From: Chamaecyparis obtusa
Taxonomy: Eukaryota > Streptophyta > Pinopsida > Cupressales > Cupressaceae
Reading direction: 5' to 3'
Assembly (NCBI GenBank): GCA_027943335.1
Contig: BSBK01001534.1
Span: 303,001 to 367,000, forward strand
DNA: 64,000 nucleotides
In this document: positions 44,706 to 54,493 of the stretch, piece after piece
How positions within the stretch are numbered: the stretch's first letter is position 1
Layout: the number at the start of each line of letters is the position of its first letter
Position numbers and translations under genes: made by a program
Notes under the pieces: model-generated
The model's database searches: none
Told to the model about the DNA's origin: nothing
The model's input: only the letters and a program-made list of their open reading frames with translations

Positions 44706-47676
44706 TGTTGGTGTTTCTTTTTTCCAAAGGTCAGCTTGGCATTAGGATTAATAGGGCTAGTGTCACATTCACTCAACACTCCAAATCTGCTAGGAAAAAG
44801 GGTCAACTGACAAGGATCAAAAAGAGATCCTTCTACACTTTGAGCTCCACATCACTCAAGTGGGTGTACCTCATCTGCACACTCATACAACTTGTGTCAC
44901 ACTATAGGCCTATAGCTAACTGACTGTGGAATGATTTTCAAACCCTTATAGGTATCTTATACCTCAATTGAAACCAATATTTCATGCAATAGCCCAACTT
45001 GCATGGAGTGAGTATGAAAACCAGAGACCTAACCTATCAACAAGAAAGGGAAAAGGTGGGACTGAATGGAAATGATTTTAAAATGAGTTTGAAGGGACCC
45101 CTAAGATACCCTAAGTCTTTCATAGACCAGTGCCTTATCCATTGGGTCACAGAGTCAAATACCCTATTGCAGATGACAGCTATGAAATAAGCAACAACAT
45201 ATATTCAATGTGTCGATGCCTAACATCAATCACACACCATGGCCAAATCTCAACTTAGTTCCCACCTGTGTATTCAAATATGTTATTACCCATCAAAAGA
45301 TTTTGACCCTCCCCTTAGAAGAGACCTATGAATAGACAATACATTAACCAGCATCCACTGGAAGACAAGCATGACCTATCCTTGATATTTCAGCTCATAC
45401 ATATATGAATACTAACCCTGAACCAGTTATCTCTGTGAAGATAACTCCACCCACAAGCTCTTAGGCAATGCAAGGTAGAAAAACCAGACATCCTTGATGC
45501 ATGACTAATGAGTTTAGAGTTCAAATGGAGATAGCTTGACAACAGTAAGAGTATATTAACTTCTCATACATAAGACAAGTCACTTACAATATGCATTGTA
45601 TTCTCAAAACCCGCAAGGAAAGAAGAACACTCTATATGCAGAGAGAAAGGGAAAATCTATAGGAAAAGGACCGTTCTTGGAACTAGAAAGGAACTCTAAG
45701 CTGGAACCCTTACAAAGTCAAAATTTTGACAATTTATACCACTAGCTACCTTGGAAACCCAAAACAGGTTGCAACAAGCTATGGACAGCTAGGGCTAAAG
45801 TTTCACCCACCTGTAAATACACCTCAAGCCAAGATTGTATTCATTCCATCAGGTAAACAACAACCTCAAAAAATGACCATAGAGCCCCTGGACCACACTG
45901 CAACCACCAAACAAATCCAATCAGGCTGTTAAAACATTTAAAACCAGTCCTTCCTATCGCAAAAAATCTCTGCAAGTTCAAACGATCACATTCATGGTGC
46001 CAGAAGTAAATTGGTAGTCTATATTCAAATCTCGGCCAACTTTATATCAGGATCATAGACTTCATCCCTTTCCCAGGCATTAGCAAGATTAACTGCAACA
46101 AAATCTCGGTTACATGTGCTCTTGGTCACATGATTGCAAGGCATCAAACTCACCCTTGCGATCATGCGACCGTAGTCTCCTAGTCATGGTCAACGGTCAC
46201 AAACCCTACTGAAAAGTCTTCGGCCATATCACCCTCACAACCCCACAACCACAACAACCCACAAACCTTTACCTCCGCATAATCACCACCACTACTAACA
46301 TAAAACATTAGTCGCATGATCGCATAGCCCTGAAAAAGGCTATGTGAACATGTGACCAACCACCAGCAATCACCACCGCTGCCTACCCACTGACCAATCG
46401 GGAACTGCCACATCATGGAGACCGAACAACTGGGCCCTCCCTTCAAAACATTGCAACCCTCAGCCCCACTAGTAATATACCAAGTCACCCCTCTCTAGAT
46501 CTCCCAAGCCCACTGATGAAATGCCACCTCACTACCAGGGACACGTGTCAACCAGTCACATGATCGCATAGCCAGGAAATGGGATATGCAAACATGCGAC
46601 AACCCATAGACCTTTACCTCCGTCACTTCCATGCCGCATAAAGTTAACACCAAGGGGTTTGTTGCATGATGGAAAGCTATGGAAATGGCCCTTGCGATCA
46701 TGTGACAAGGCCATAAGACTACCACATTGTCACTCACTAGCCAATGAAAAGTGAACACCAGCACTGCGTGACATCTTGGACCCACCGCACAAAATGCACA
46801 CCTTCACAACAAAAGACAACGGGCCCACTTAATAAGCCTCATCACCACCTTGGACCAACCGGAAGACCCCACATCACCACTCGCCACCAAGCCCCAGGGA
46901 CACATGTCAACTAGTCGCATGATCGCATGTCAAAACATTCTGACATGCGATCATGCGACAACCAACCCCAGGCTGCCACATCACCGCCAGTGGGACCACC
47001 AAACTACATCACCGATGGGCCTCATCACAAAAAGGTAACCGGTCACATGGTCGCATGTCAAAAAACTTTGACATGTGATCATGTGACAACCAATCATTTC
47101 AAAGCCCATTGAAGACCCGGGTCCACAAGACAGGTGGCAATCGGTTGCAACTTCATGAGAAATAAACCTCGAGCAACTTTTCCATGTGAACAAGCAACAA
47201 CCACAGATTATGTCTAAACTTTAACCACACCGGGCAATGAAAAGAGGCAGGTCCCACCAACCAATCACACCTGTGCAGTTAGGACTGACAAACAAGGAGT
47301 GCTGGCAAGAGGAAAGAAATGTGAGGTTGAAAATATCTAGGGTTTTCGGTGAAGGATCGAAAACACACAGAGTTTTCAACATTGACACAAAGGTAAACAA
47401 GGATGCAAAAACATCAAGGGTTTTTATGCAGGTAAAAAAGGTTGAAAACATCATGGATTTTCAAAAATATTGTGGGTTTTCGACACTGTGGTAGATTTTG
47501 AAATTGTTTCCTGCAGACCTTAGAATTTGAATAACTTTCTGGATTTTGCAATTCAGCACATGCAATTTGGACTGGAGCAAGGTGACACACTAAAGAGCAT
47601 GGGGCTAAGAGCTCAAACCATGAAACATTGTGGATGTACTTCACATACAAAAATTGTGATTGCAGCAAGGTGGAAC
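44706..47676 (-). repeat. 5' LTR of the 3-kb-LTR element, left fragment
   Basis: It matches 39662 onward over 2,971 bases. The remaining 71 bases lie at 54418-54488, beyond the nested insertion. It carries its own hairpin array (about 46125-47090), TATA region and tRNA-like module. Confidence 0.9.
46125..47090. repeat. Hairpin array in the right 3-kb LTR
   Basis: The same six hairpins as in the left LTR are present, for example around 46312, 46555, 46915 and 47043. Several units differ from the left copy in one arm only, usually C/T or G/A at CpG. Confidence 0.85.
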
Positions 47677-48628
47677 TATTAGTGTTTGAACCTGCAGATT
47701 AATCAAATACTCAAATAATCCCAATGGCTGTAACCTAGCAAGTTACAAACTACTAAGGTATTAAGGTTAAAACCTTCTTCACTTCAAGTAATACATACTC
47801 AGGCGGGTGTACCTCTATCAATTCAATGTTCAGCTGAGCTCTGAATTGAGAACTAGCTCCTTCACTGCTCTGTTACTGCCTTCAAAATCCAAATCAATAA
47901 GTTGCTAAAACTCTGAGTATAGCCCAAATCATCCTGATACACAGCATCATGATATAGACTATAAAAATAGCAACATGATACAATGGCTTAAGGATATTCA
48001 TCCTTCTTCCTTTTAGAGTTAAACTCAGGGAAGGGTTAACCTCGTTTAATGCTTCTACAAAGCACTGAAATACATATTTATGAACTTGTCATAATATGAC
48101 TCAAGTCTGGAAATTATGCGTATAAAGTAAAATGTCAATCAATTATATATTTGGATGGTAAACGAATGTAAGTGGATCTAAAACCAGTCCCTTATCCGCT
48201 GGGCATCAGAGTCAAACTCTACCTTCACATATATCTATTAAAGCGAATACAATGAAACTCCAATAACATGCCTAACATATCATTGTTTCCATTCCTAAAC
48301 CTGTCATCAAATCCACATATAGATATTCAATTCCCAGAGACCTCCCCTAAGATTTTACTCTTTCCTTGAAAGATACTTAAGCTCAACCCCTACATTCACC
48401 TTGTGAAAGATGTATTTAAACTGTCTTACAATTTAAATGCATAAGGAAACTAAAACATTCCACATGTAAAGACAATCAGATTGTAGTAACAGAACTCCAG
48501 TGTATTTGTATTAATTGATAAAATGCATTCGTACAATTTTCCTTGATTTCACAGAAAATCAGGTTCTATATTTCAGACCTCTCCTTTACAAAATATTTTT
48601 CCAACCTCGATCATCAATAGGAACAGAC

Positions 48629-48636
48629 TATTTATA
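48629..48636 (-). promoter_or_regulatory. TATA box of the solo-LTR-like insertion
   Basis: The minus strand reads TATAAATAG at the position equivalent to the TATA box of the host 3-kb LTR. It lies about 290 bases downstream of the stop codon of the ORF, so transcripts from it would exclude the ORF. Confidence 0.5.
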
Positions 48637-48926
48637 CTAATCAACCATCCTGGAATCCTCGAAAGGATGCAACAAGCTTCGGATGGCTGATAGAAAATTG
48701 CGCTAGAAAACAAAAGAAAATACAAACAGAAAGATATTTAACAAAGACAGCAAGGCGTATTTTCAGTTCTGAACAACTTCCGCAGCTGGCACCTTTGTTT
48801 GTAGATATTTTCAGAGCAGTTACCAAGTTTGTCATATGAATGATGACCGCCATTACAGGCTAACTTACATCATTCTCTGTTTGAACATGCTCTCCCTCAA
48901 ATTCTGGATCAGGTGCCAAGTGCGAT

Positions 48927-51900
48927 CTATTCTTCTTCCTCCTCCGTCAGCTGGATGACCGGTTTCTTCTTCTTCTTTGTGATTAGCTTTTCCCAAGCTG
49001 CCACATCATCATCAGATGGCCAATTGTAGCTCTGCAGCTCCTGTAACAAGTTGACTTGCCGTTCCCATGTAGAATCAGTTACATTTTTAACTTCTGATAT
49101 AAACTTGATACAATCACTTTCAACTTTGAATAAACTATCAATTATATTGTTAGTTCCTTCTACGTCCAAAGCCTTATTGTCTTTTAGGAAGGCATCTTGA
49201 TTGATGACCAACTGACCTATTGACAGCTTCCAATCTTCCAGCTTAACCACATTTCCATTGTCATCATATACCGGGGGCAGATACTTGCTATAATCTTTAT
49301 CAAACATGGCTAACTTAGCCTTTATTTGGTTTGATTTTCTTTTAAAAAACTTTGATGCTGCACTTATTAAGCCAATCCTTTCAAACACTTCAGTTACTAC
49401 GTTTGGGATATCAGGCCTGTGTTCTTGTAAACTGTCAAGCTTATCAAACAATAAATTCCTCCCAGACCAAATACTATAGAGTGGTTCCAAGGTGGCCAAA
49501 TAGTCATTCACCTTTTGATTGGTCTGATGTAACAGGCTGACTGATTTATGAACTGCATCCATCCTGTCCTTTATTTTGTCCTGCCTGTACTGCACTATTT
49601 TGGCTATAGTGTCCAGGGATGCATCCAATTTCACCTTTTCCAAGTCTTCAGCAGGTCCCTCAATTGCCTCCAAATTTACCTGAATAGGTACCTCAACTTG
49701 CAAAGGAGGAGGAGGAATTATTTTTGAGGCTTCCTCAAGTTTGACATTTATTTCTGCCAGCTCATCTTCCAACTGTTTAATCCTCATCATTTTCAGATCT
49801 CTGTCCTTGGCTACCATGCTTGAACTCTCAAACAATTTGGCATATCTTTCTGATAGCTGAGCTGTCTTAGCTTCATTCAGATTAGCCCAATGAGTTACTG
49901 CCTTGGAGACCTCGAGGTCTGTTGTATTTTGTACAGTCCATATAATTTTATTCCCCTCCATCTTATCTTCTATACTCAATAGGGATGGCTTTTGAGTTTT
50001 GGGAGCCATGGACCACATTGCAACAGCCTGGGACTTAGGGTCATAGCCACTTCCTCTAATCATGTCACCAATGTGAACTTCATATGATAGGCTACCCTCT
50101 GGTTGCTTTCTCAGTTGATCAATGAGGAATGCAGAAGTCAGATCCCATCCTGGGGTTAACAACATTCCACTTGATTTAACCAAATCTCTGGCTTCGTCCA
50201 CTGTGATGGGATCAAGGCTAGGATCATATGAAGCAAGAGCTCTCAAAGTTTCTTCACTAGGCTCCATACCTTCAGGCAGAGCTTTCTTCACTTCTTGCTG
50301 CTTGTTCCAAATGAGAAAACTCTTGAACTCATCAGTCTTAATGAACTGATCATCACTCAAGAATTCCTCTTGATAGACCTCTCTGATATCCTTCTCTAAC
50401 CATAAGGATTTTTCTCTGTCTTCTTGCTCAATGGCTATCTTCTTGCCTGCTCTTATTGCTTTCCTCAATTGATGATGATATGGCCTATCACCTGGTACAA
50501 GAGCAGATGCTCTGTCAATTTCCCTTCTTTGCCTCACATGCCTTGAAGGTTCACCTTCCTCAAGCCTCTGTCTCTTCAATGGTGGCTCTGAGATATCCTG
50601 CATTTCTGGTTGATCTTGAGTAAGATCAACAACTGGTGGTCTCTCAACCTGTGGAGGACTATCTTCTTCTTGTGACTCATCAGTGAATTCTTCCTCATGA
50701 GAAGATGAATAATCTTTCTTCTTCTTCTTCTCTGGCTCATTCTGATCAATCAAGCCTTCCAACTGATTTGCCAAGGTGTCATACTTTTCAATCATCCCAT
50801 CAATCCTCTTCAAATAAGGAAGATCAGGGAAAAAACCCTCAAAAGGAATCTGAGATGCTTTCAACTGGTTGGACAAATCGACTAAATCAAAGAATCTGTA
50901 CCATCTCCTTTTAACTTCATCTTCATCTAAGATGTTTCTGATCACATCTTCTTCATCCAAACCTTCATGCTCTTTGATCACACCAATTTTTGGGATGTAA
51001 CTCATCCTGGCAGTCTTGATGAAATCCTCAGGATCTATGTGCCTACAAGCACCAGTAACCATTTTGAATTGTTGTAGCCATGCACTGATTTGAGGAAAAG
51101 CCCTCTTTCCTATCAGGAAATCACCTACCTTGAATTGCCTAGGTGTGAATGTACCCTTTCTGTGAGGGGCCAGGAGCTCTTTATCTGTACACATAAGCTG
51201 CCAAACAAATTCCAAACAAGCCAACCTCGGAGGCACATACTTTGGTAATAAATGTGGGGGTTGGGGACAGCCATAAACTCTGATAATTGTGGAATTATCT
51301 CCCAAGTAGAAATCACCCCAATTGTGATTTCCATCCCACTTATCCACATACTGCAGTGGTCTTAAAAGCCTGAGGACTCTAGGAGATAACCTAGTGACAT
51401 TGATACCTAGCATCCTGATAATTGGATAAACAATGAAATTCTGAAAAACACAAAAATCTGCCTCATTAGATGTAGAATTCCATATTCTCACCCACAACTG
51501 CACTGGGTTGTGCTGATCCTTGAAATTGAATCTTGGTTTTAGCATGTTTGCATCAAAACTGTTGATGTTGAAAAACAGAATCAAATGCATTAATAGAGAA
51601 TAATGCATGAACTCAATAGGGCTTTTACTTTCTTGGACAGACATTAGCCCCTGATGCATCCTATCGATCACATACTGGATGTAATCATAGTCAGTGTTTA
51701 CCAAAGGATTTTGAATATCCAGGATGATCATCAGCAAGTCAGCTGGTAAAAATTCCGCACTCCCATCCATTCCCAAAACTCTACATAATGCATAACAAGT
51801 ATATCTCATATAATGATGGAGGGATTTGAACTGGTATGGGGCATTCATGTTAGCAGGAAGGGGGGCTATATATTTGTCCTGTTTTGGCATATGCTTAACC

Positions 51901-52412
51901 AATTGGTCTTTTACTGACCCTACATTACTTCTGTATCTTGCCTTTTCTTTGTTCAAATCAATCTCAGTGGAAAAGGATGTGTAAAGACCAAAAGCTTTCA
52001 TAAAAGATCCCCTATCAAGAGTAACTAAGGGTGATTGGTCTTCTTTTCTGATTGTCCTTGAGATAGGGTCATATCTTCTGGCTAGGGCAACAATTAAATC
52101 AATATCTAGGAAAACGTCAGGGACAACCATTTTTCCTAGTCCTAGCACCCAACCATTACATACAGGAACATGCTTATTTCTATTGCCGTAAAAGAAATTA
52201 AAAATGGTGTAACCTGTGAATTCCGGAGTGATTGGGTCTCTACACCATTCCAAAAGATCTTGAAACATGTCATCAGCAGCCCTCTTGTTCTGACTGGAGC
52301 CTGGCAACAGTTTCAGGAATTCATCTGAAAAATTAGGCTTATTCTTGTCCTCACTAGCTTTGGACTTGGCCTCACCACTGGAAGATGCTGCACTCTTCTC
52401 AGGTTGACTCAT
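48927..52412 (-). CDS. Intact 1,161-residue ORF of unknown function inside an LTR-like insertion
   Basis: The frame is open from ATG 52412 (MSQPEKSAASSSGEAKSK) to the TAG at 48927-48929, with no interruption. The open frame extends 36 codons upstream without another ATG. Residues 1-30 are Ser/Lys-rich. Residues about 40-550 look globular, with TIFNFFYGNRNKHVPVCNGW, LDIDLIVALARRYDP, RLLRPLQYVDKWDGNHNW and FKVGDFLIGKRAFPQ. Residues 560-640 are charged, with a KKKKK run, acidic stretches and a probable nuclear-localisation signal (LKRQRL...RQRRE). A Pro run follows a coiled coil near 870-895. The helical C-terminal part has TDSTWERQVNLLQEL and ends in poly-Lys and poly-Glu. I see no RT, integrase, CCHC, HUH or DDE-type motif. 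It is distantly similar in layout to the ORF at 6696-9535. A TATA-like GATAAATAAG lies about 120 bases upstream of the ATG. Confidence 0.8.
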   Translation of the reverse strand: MSQPEKSAASSSGEAKSKASEDKNKPNFSDEFLKLLPGSSQNKRAADDMFQDLLEWCRDPITPEFTGYTIFNFFYGNRNKHVPVCNGWVLGLGKMVVPDVFLDIDLIVALARRYDPISRTIRKEDQSPLVTLDRGSFMKAFGLYTSFSTEIDLNKEKARYRSNVGSVKDQLVKHMPKQDKYIAPLPANMNAPYQFKSLHHYMRYTCYALCRVLGMDGSAEFLPADLLMIILDIQNPLVNTDYDYIQYVIDRMHQGLMSVQESKSPIEFMHYSLLMHLILFFNINSFDANMLKPRFNFKDQHNPVQLWVRIWNSTSNEADFCVFQNFIVYPIIRMLGINVTRLSPRVLRLLRPLQYVDKWDGNHNWGDFYLGDNSTIIRVYGCPQPPHLLPKYVPPRLACLEFVWQLMCTDKELLAPHRKGTFTPRQFKVGDFLIGKRAFPQISAWLQQFKMVTGACRHIDPEDFIKTARMSYIPKIGVIKEHEGLDEEDVIRNILDEDEVKRRWYRFFDLVDLSNQLKASQIPFEGFFPDLPYLKRIDGMIEKYDTLANQLEGLIDQNEPEKKKKKDYSSSHEEEFTDESQEEDSPPQVERPPVVDLTQDQPEMQDISEPPLKRQRLEEGEPSRHVRQRREIDRASALVPGDRPYHHQLRKAIRAGKKIAIEQEDREKSLWLEKDIREVYQEEFLSDDQFIKTDEFKSFLIWNKQQEVKKALPEGMEPSEETLRALASYDPSLDPITVDEARDLVKSSGMLLTPGWDLTSAFLIDQLRKQPEGSLSYEVHIGDMIRGSGYDPKSQAVAMWSMAPKTQKPSLLSIEDKMEGNKIIWTVQNTTDLEVSKAVTHWANLNEAKTAQLSERYAKLFESSSMVAKDRDLKMMRIKQLEDELAEINVKLEEASKIIPPPPLQVEVPIQVNLEAIEGPAEDLEKVKLDASLDTIAKIVQYRQDKIKDRMDAVHKSVSLLHQTNQKVNDYLATLEPLYSIWSGRNLLFDKLDSLQEHRPDIPNVVTEVFERIGLISAASKFFKRKSNQIKAKLAMFDKDYSKYLPPVYDDNGNVVKLEDWKLSIGQLVINQDAFLKDNKALDVEGTNNIIDSLFKVESDCIKFISEVKNVTDSTWERQVNLLQELQSYNWPSDDDVAAWEKLITKKKKKPVIQLTEEEEE

Positions 52413-52859
52413 CTTTGCTACAGGAACACCTTCAATTCTCTGTATCTCAAATTCTTTTATGCTCGGAAATGCTCTGGACAGACAGAAACTCTCAATGACT
52501 GAAACTTGAACAAATAACAATGAGCTTCAACTTATTTATCGATATGAATCCAAGGTGTGCAACTACCACAGTTAATGCAAATCTCCTTAATGGATCCCAT
52601 ATTCAATTTCATGTACCCCCAGATTTCAAATTTCGAGCTCGCCATGTCCGGATGTTGACAGATAGATTAAACTACTTGAAAACAAGGTGAAGAGGGAATG
52701 ATCAGGATTCTGTACTTCAAAACTGTTTGCGTCATGCAATCTTTCTTCTTGAAGCTGATTTGATGGCTTACTGGTTTTATGTCCAAATCAACAAAGTACT
52801 TTATCTATGTGGCAACGGTCCTTTTTCTTTTTCCTTTATGACCTTTTTCATCTGAGCTC

Positions 52860-54150
52860 ATTTAGCGAACCAGCGACTGATGGCTTCTCTTAATCGCTGA
52901 ATAGAATGCTAACCCTAGCTATCAACCGGAGAACTGGCGACCACTGGCTTCGCTAGTTCTCTGAATCTTTATTTGACCCTGGTTCACATCTGGAGAACTA
53001 GTGACTATTAGCTTCGCGGGTTCTCAGAATCCTAACCTTAACCATCCAAGCATTTCGCGAATCAGCGAACAAAGGGTTCCCACTTATACAGTTAACCTGC
53101 AATTACCATTTGGCGAACTAGCGAATGAAACCATCTCCCATTCTCTTAATGTTATGACTGACGGTCAATTTTCCTGGAGATCTAGCGAACAAAGGGTTCG
53201 CGCATTCGCTGAAAGATATACTTAACCGCTTGACTGTCTGGAGAACTGGCGAACACTGGCTTCGCTGAGTCGCTAAATCATTTAACTTAATCATCACTTT
53301 ATACCAAGATTCCAGATTGACCGTTGATCTTCATCAATCGATGACTATCGCTAGTTCTCTGAATAACAAAACCCTTGACCATTTTATTCCGAGAATCAGC
53401 GAACAAAGCCATTCGCTAGTTCTCCAAATACTCTATATCAGTGACAATTTCATTTCGAGAATAAGCGACTAAAGCCTTACAACTTATCATCCATTGATTC
53501 GCTTATTCGCCAGATTTCTTTAACCTTTACCTTTTTATTAAGAGAACTAGCGACCAAAGGCTTCGCTGAATCGCTGAATGGTTTAGCATATCACCAAATT
53601 ATTCCGAGAATCAGCGAACAAAGAAAACTTATCTCCGCTGAAATCCTTTTGGGCAAACCATCAGAACCGCCAAATTTAGAGGATAGCATTATTTTCATTT
53701 AGTCGCTCATTCGCCAGATCAAATATGCAGGACCCACAGATATCTTGAGATTAAAACAGGGCCGTTGATCTTGAAAGCAATCCACGGTATTCGCTAATTC
53801 TCTGAATATCACAACCCTTGACCGCCAGATTCTGAGAACAAGCGAACAAAGAGCATTCGCTGAATCGCTAGATTGCTTCAAAAGACCGCCAAGTATTGTA
53901 AGAACTGGAGATAACCGCCATTCGCTAGTTCTCGGAAAAGAAAATGAAACCACCGAAACACTTGGAGACTTAGCGAACAAAGGGTTAGATGCTTGGCTTT
54001 AATGCATTCGCCAATTCGCTGGATGTTTGGGATAACCGCTGGAGGATCTAGAGAACTGGCGACTGATATTAATAATGAACATGAACATGACTCATTCGCC
54101 GAATCGCTAAGTGGTTTTGACCTTTGATAATACATTTCCTGATTCAGCGA
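52860..54150. repeat. AGCGAAC/TTCGCT hairpin array upstream of the 1,161-residue ORF
   Basis: Some 15 units of GAGAAC(T/C)AGCGAAC, spaced by 12-16 bases (often CAAAGG or CACTGGC) from TTCGCT(A/G)(A/G)TTCTC, spread over 1.3 kb. One example is GAGAACTGGCGA at 52929-52940 against TCGCTAGTTCTC at 52950-52961, with one mismatch. Units recur every 60-110 bases and are often followed by TGAAT. The array lies in the presumed U3, 450 bases and more upstream of the ORF start. Confidence 0.85.
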
Positions 54151-54417
54151 ACACTAGGGGCAAATACGCATGTGCACAAATAGCAACTTAAGTGATTAAA
54201 AGGTAACCAAGAAAAAGAAACAAGAAAGCCACATGAAGTTTGGAAATGAAAGGAAACATTTTGGAAGACAAAACCTAGGGTAAGGGTTTTCCTGAACATG
54301 TCAAAACCACTTTCACGACACTTTACAAACCCTAGTCCAGGAAAAACACTGGCATGGAGACCTAAACCATGAATTTGACTTCAAACCTCGAAAAATTTTA
54401 GTATACCCAACAGGAAC

Positions 54418-54488
54418 AACATTACAAAACTTGCAAGGAATAGGCCATTTTCAAAGGATTTTTGCTGTGACTGGAAAATGGACTAATA
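54418..54488 (-). repeat. Right tail of the split 5' LTR
   Basis: These 71 bases match 42633-42703 of the left LTR (TTGCAAGGAATAGGCC and onward) and end CTAATA where the left copy has CTAACA. They complete the 3,042-bp LTR interrupted at 47676. Confidence 0.95.
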
Positions 54489-54493
54489 GGTCC

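Larger units (their letters stand above)
47677..54412 (-). mobile_element. 6,736-bp insertion resembling a solo LTR with an internal ORF
   Basis: It interrupts the right 3-kb LTR exactly between 47676 and 54418, with GGAAC on both sides (47672-47676 and 54413-54417). Read on the minus strand it starts TGTTGGGTATAC and ends ACACTAATA, an LTR-like TG...TA pair (CA to TA). I find no direct-repeat pair, primer-binding site or polypurine tract inside. Its left 1.0 kb is collinear with R-U5 of the host LTR. The CTCAGGCGGGTGTACCTC block lies at 47799 against 39810. The tRNA-like module lies at 48182 against 40081, and the TATA box at 48629-48636 against 40687. The U3 holds the 1,161-residue ORF and a hairpin array. 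Confidence 0.7.
39662..54488 (-). mobile_element. LTR element with 3-kb LTRs and a 2-kb interior, split by a nested insertion
   Basis: The left LTR is 39662-42703 (3,042 bp). The right LTR is 44706-47676 plus 54418-54488, again 3,042 bp. GGTCC is duplicated at 39657-39661 and 54489-54493. On the minus strand TGGTGACTCTACTGGGG (44703-44687) follows the right LTR, which is the primer-binding region usual for Tat/Ogre-type Ty3/gypsy elements, so the element is minus. Without the insertion it is about 8.1 kb, of which three quarters is LTR. It has no pol, so it is non-autonomous. Confidence 0.9.

Noticed and set aside
47677..48900. 47677-48900 and 52530-54412 as the two LTRs of a complete element around the 1,161-residue ORF
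   Set aside because: I could find no direct-repeat similarity between the two segments, and no primer-binding site or polypurine tract next to them.
52413..52520. Extending the 1,161-residue ORF 36 codons upstream to 52520
   Set aside because: The frame is open there but the first codon would be TTG. The first ATG is at 52412, so the shorter form is chosen.
52860..54150. Regularly spaced repeats resembling a CRISPR array
   Set aside because: Repeat units are imperfect, spacing is irregular, spacers are not unique in the CRISPR sense, and the setting is a plant retrotransposon LTR.
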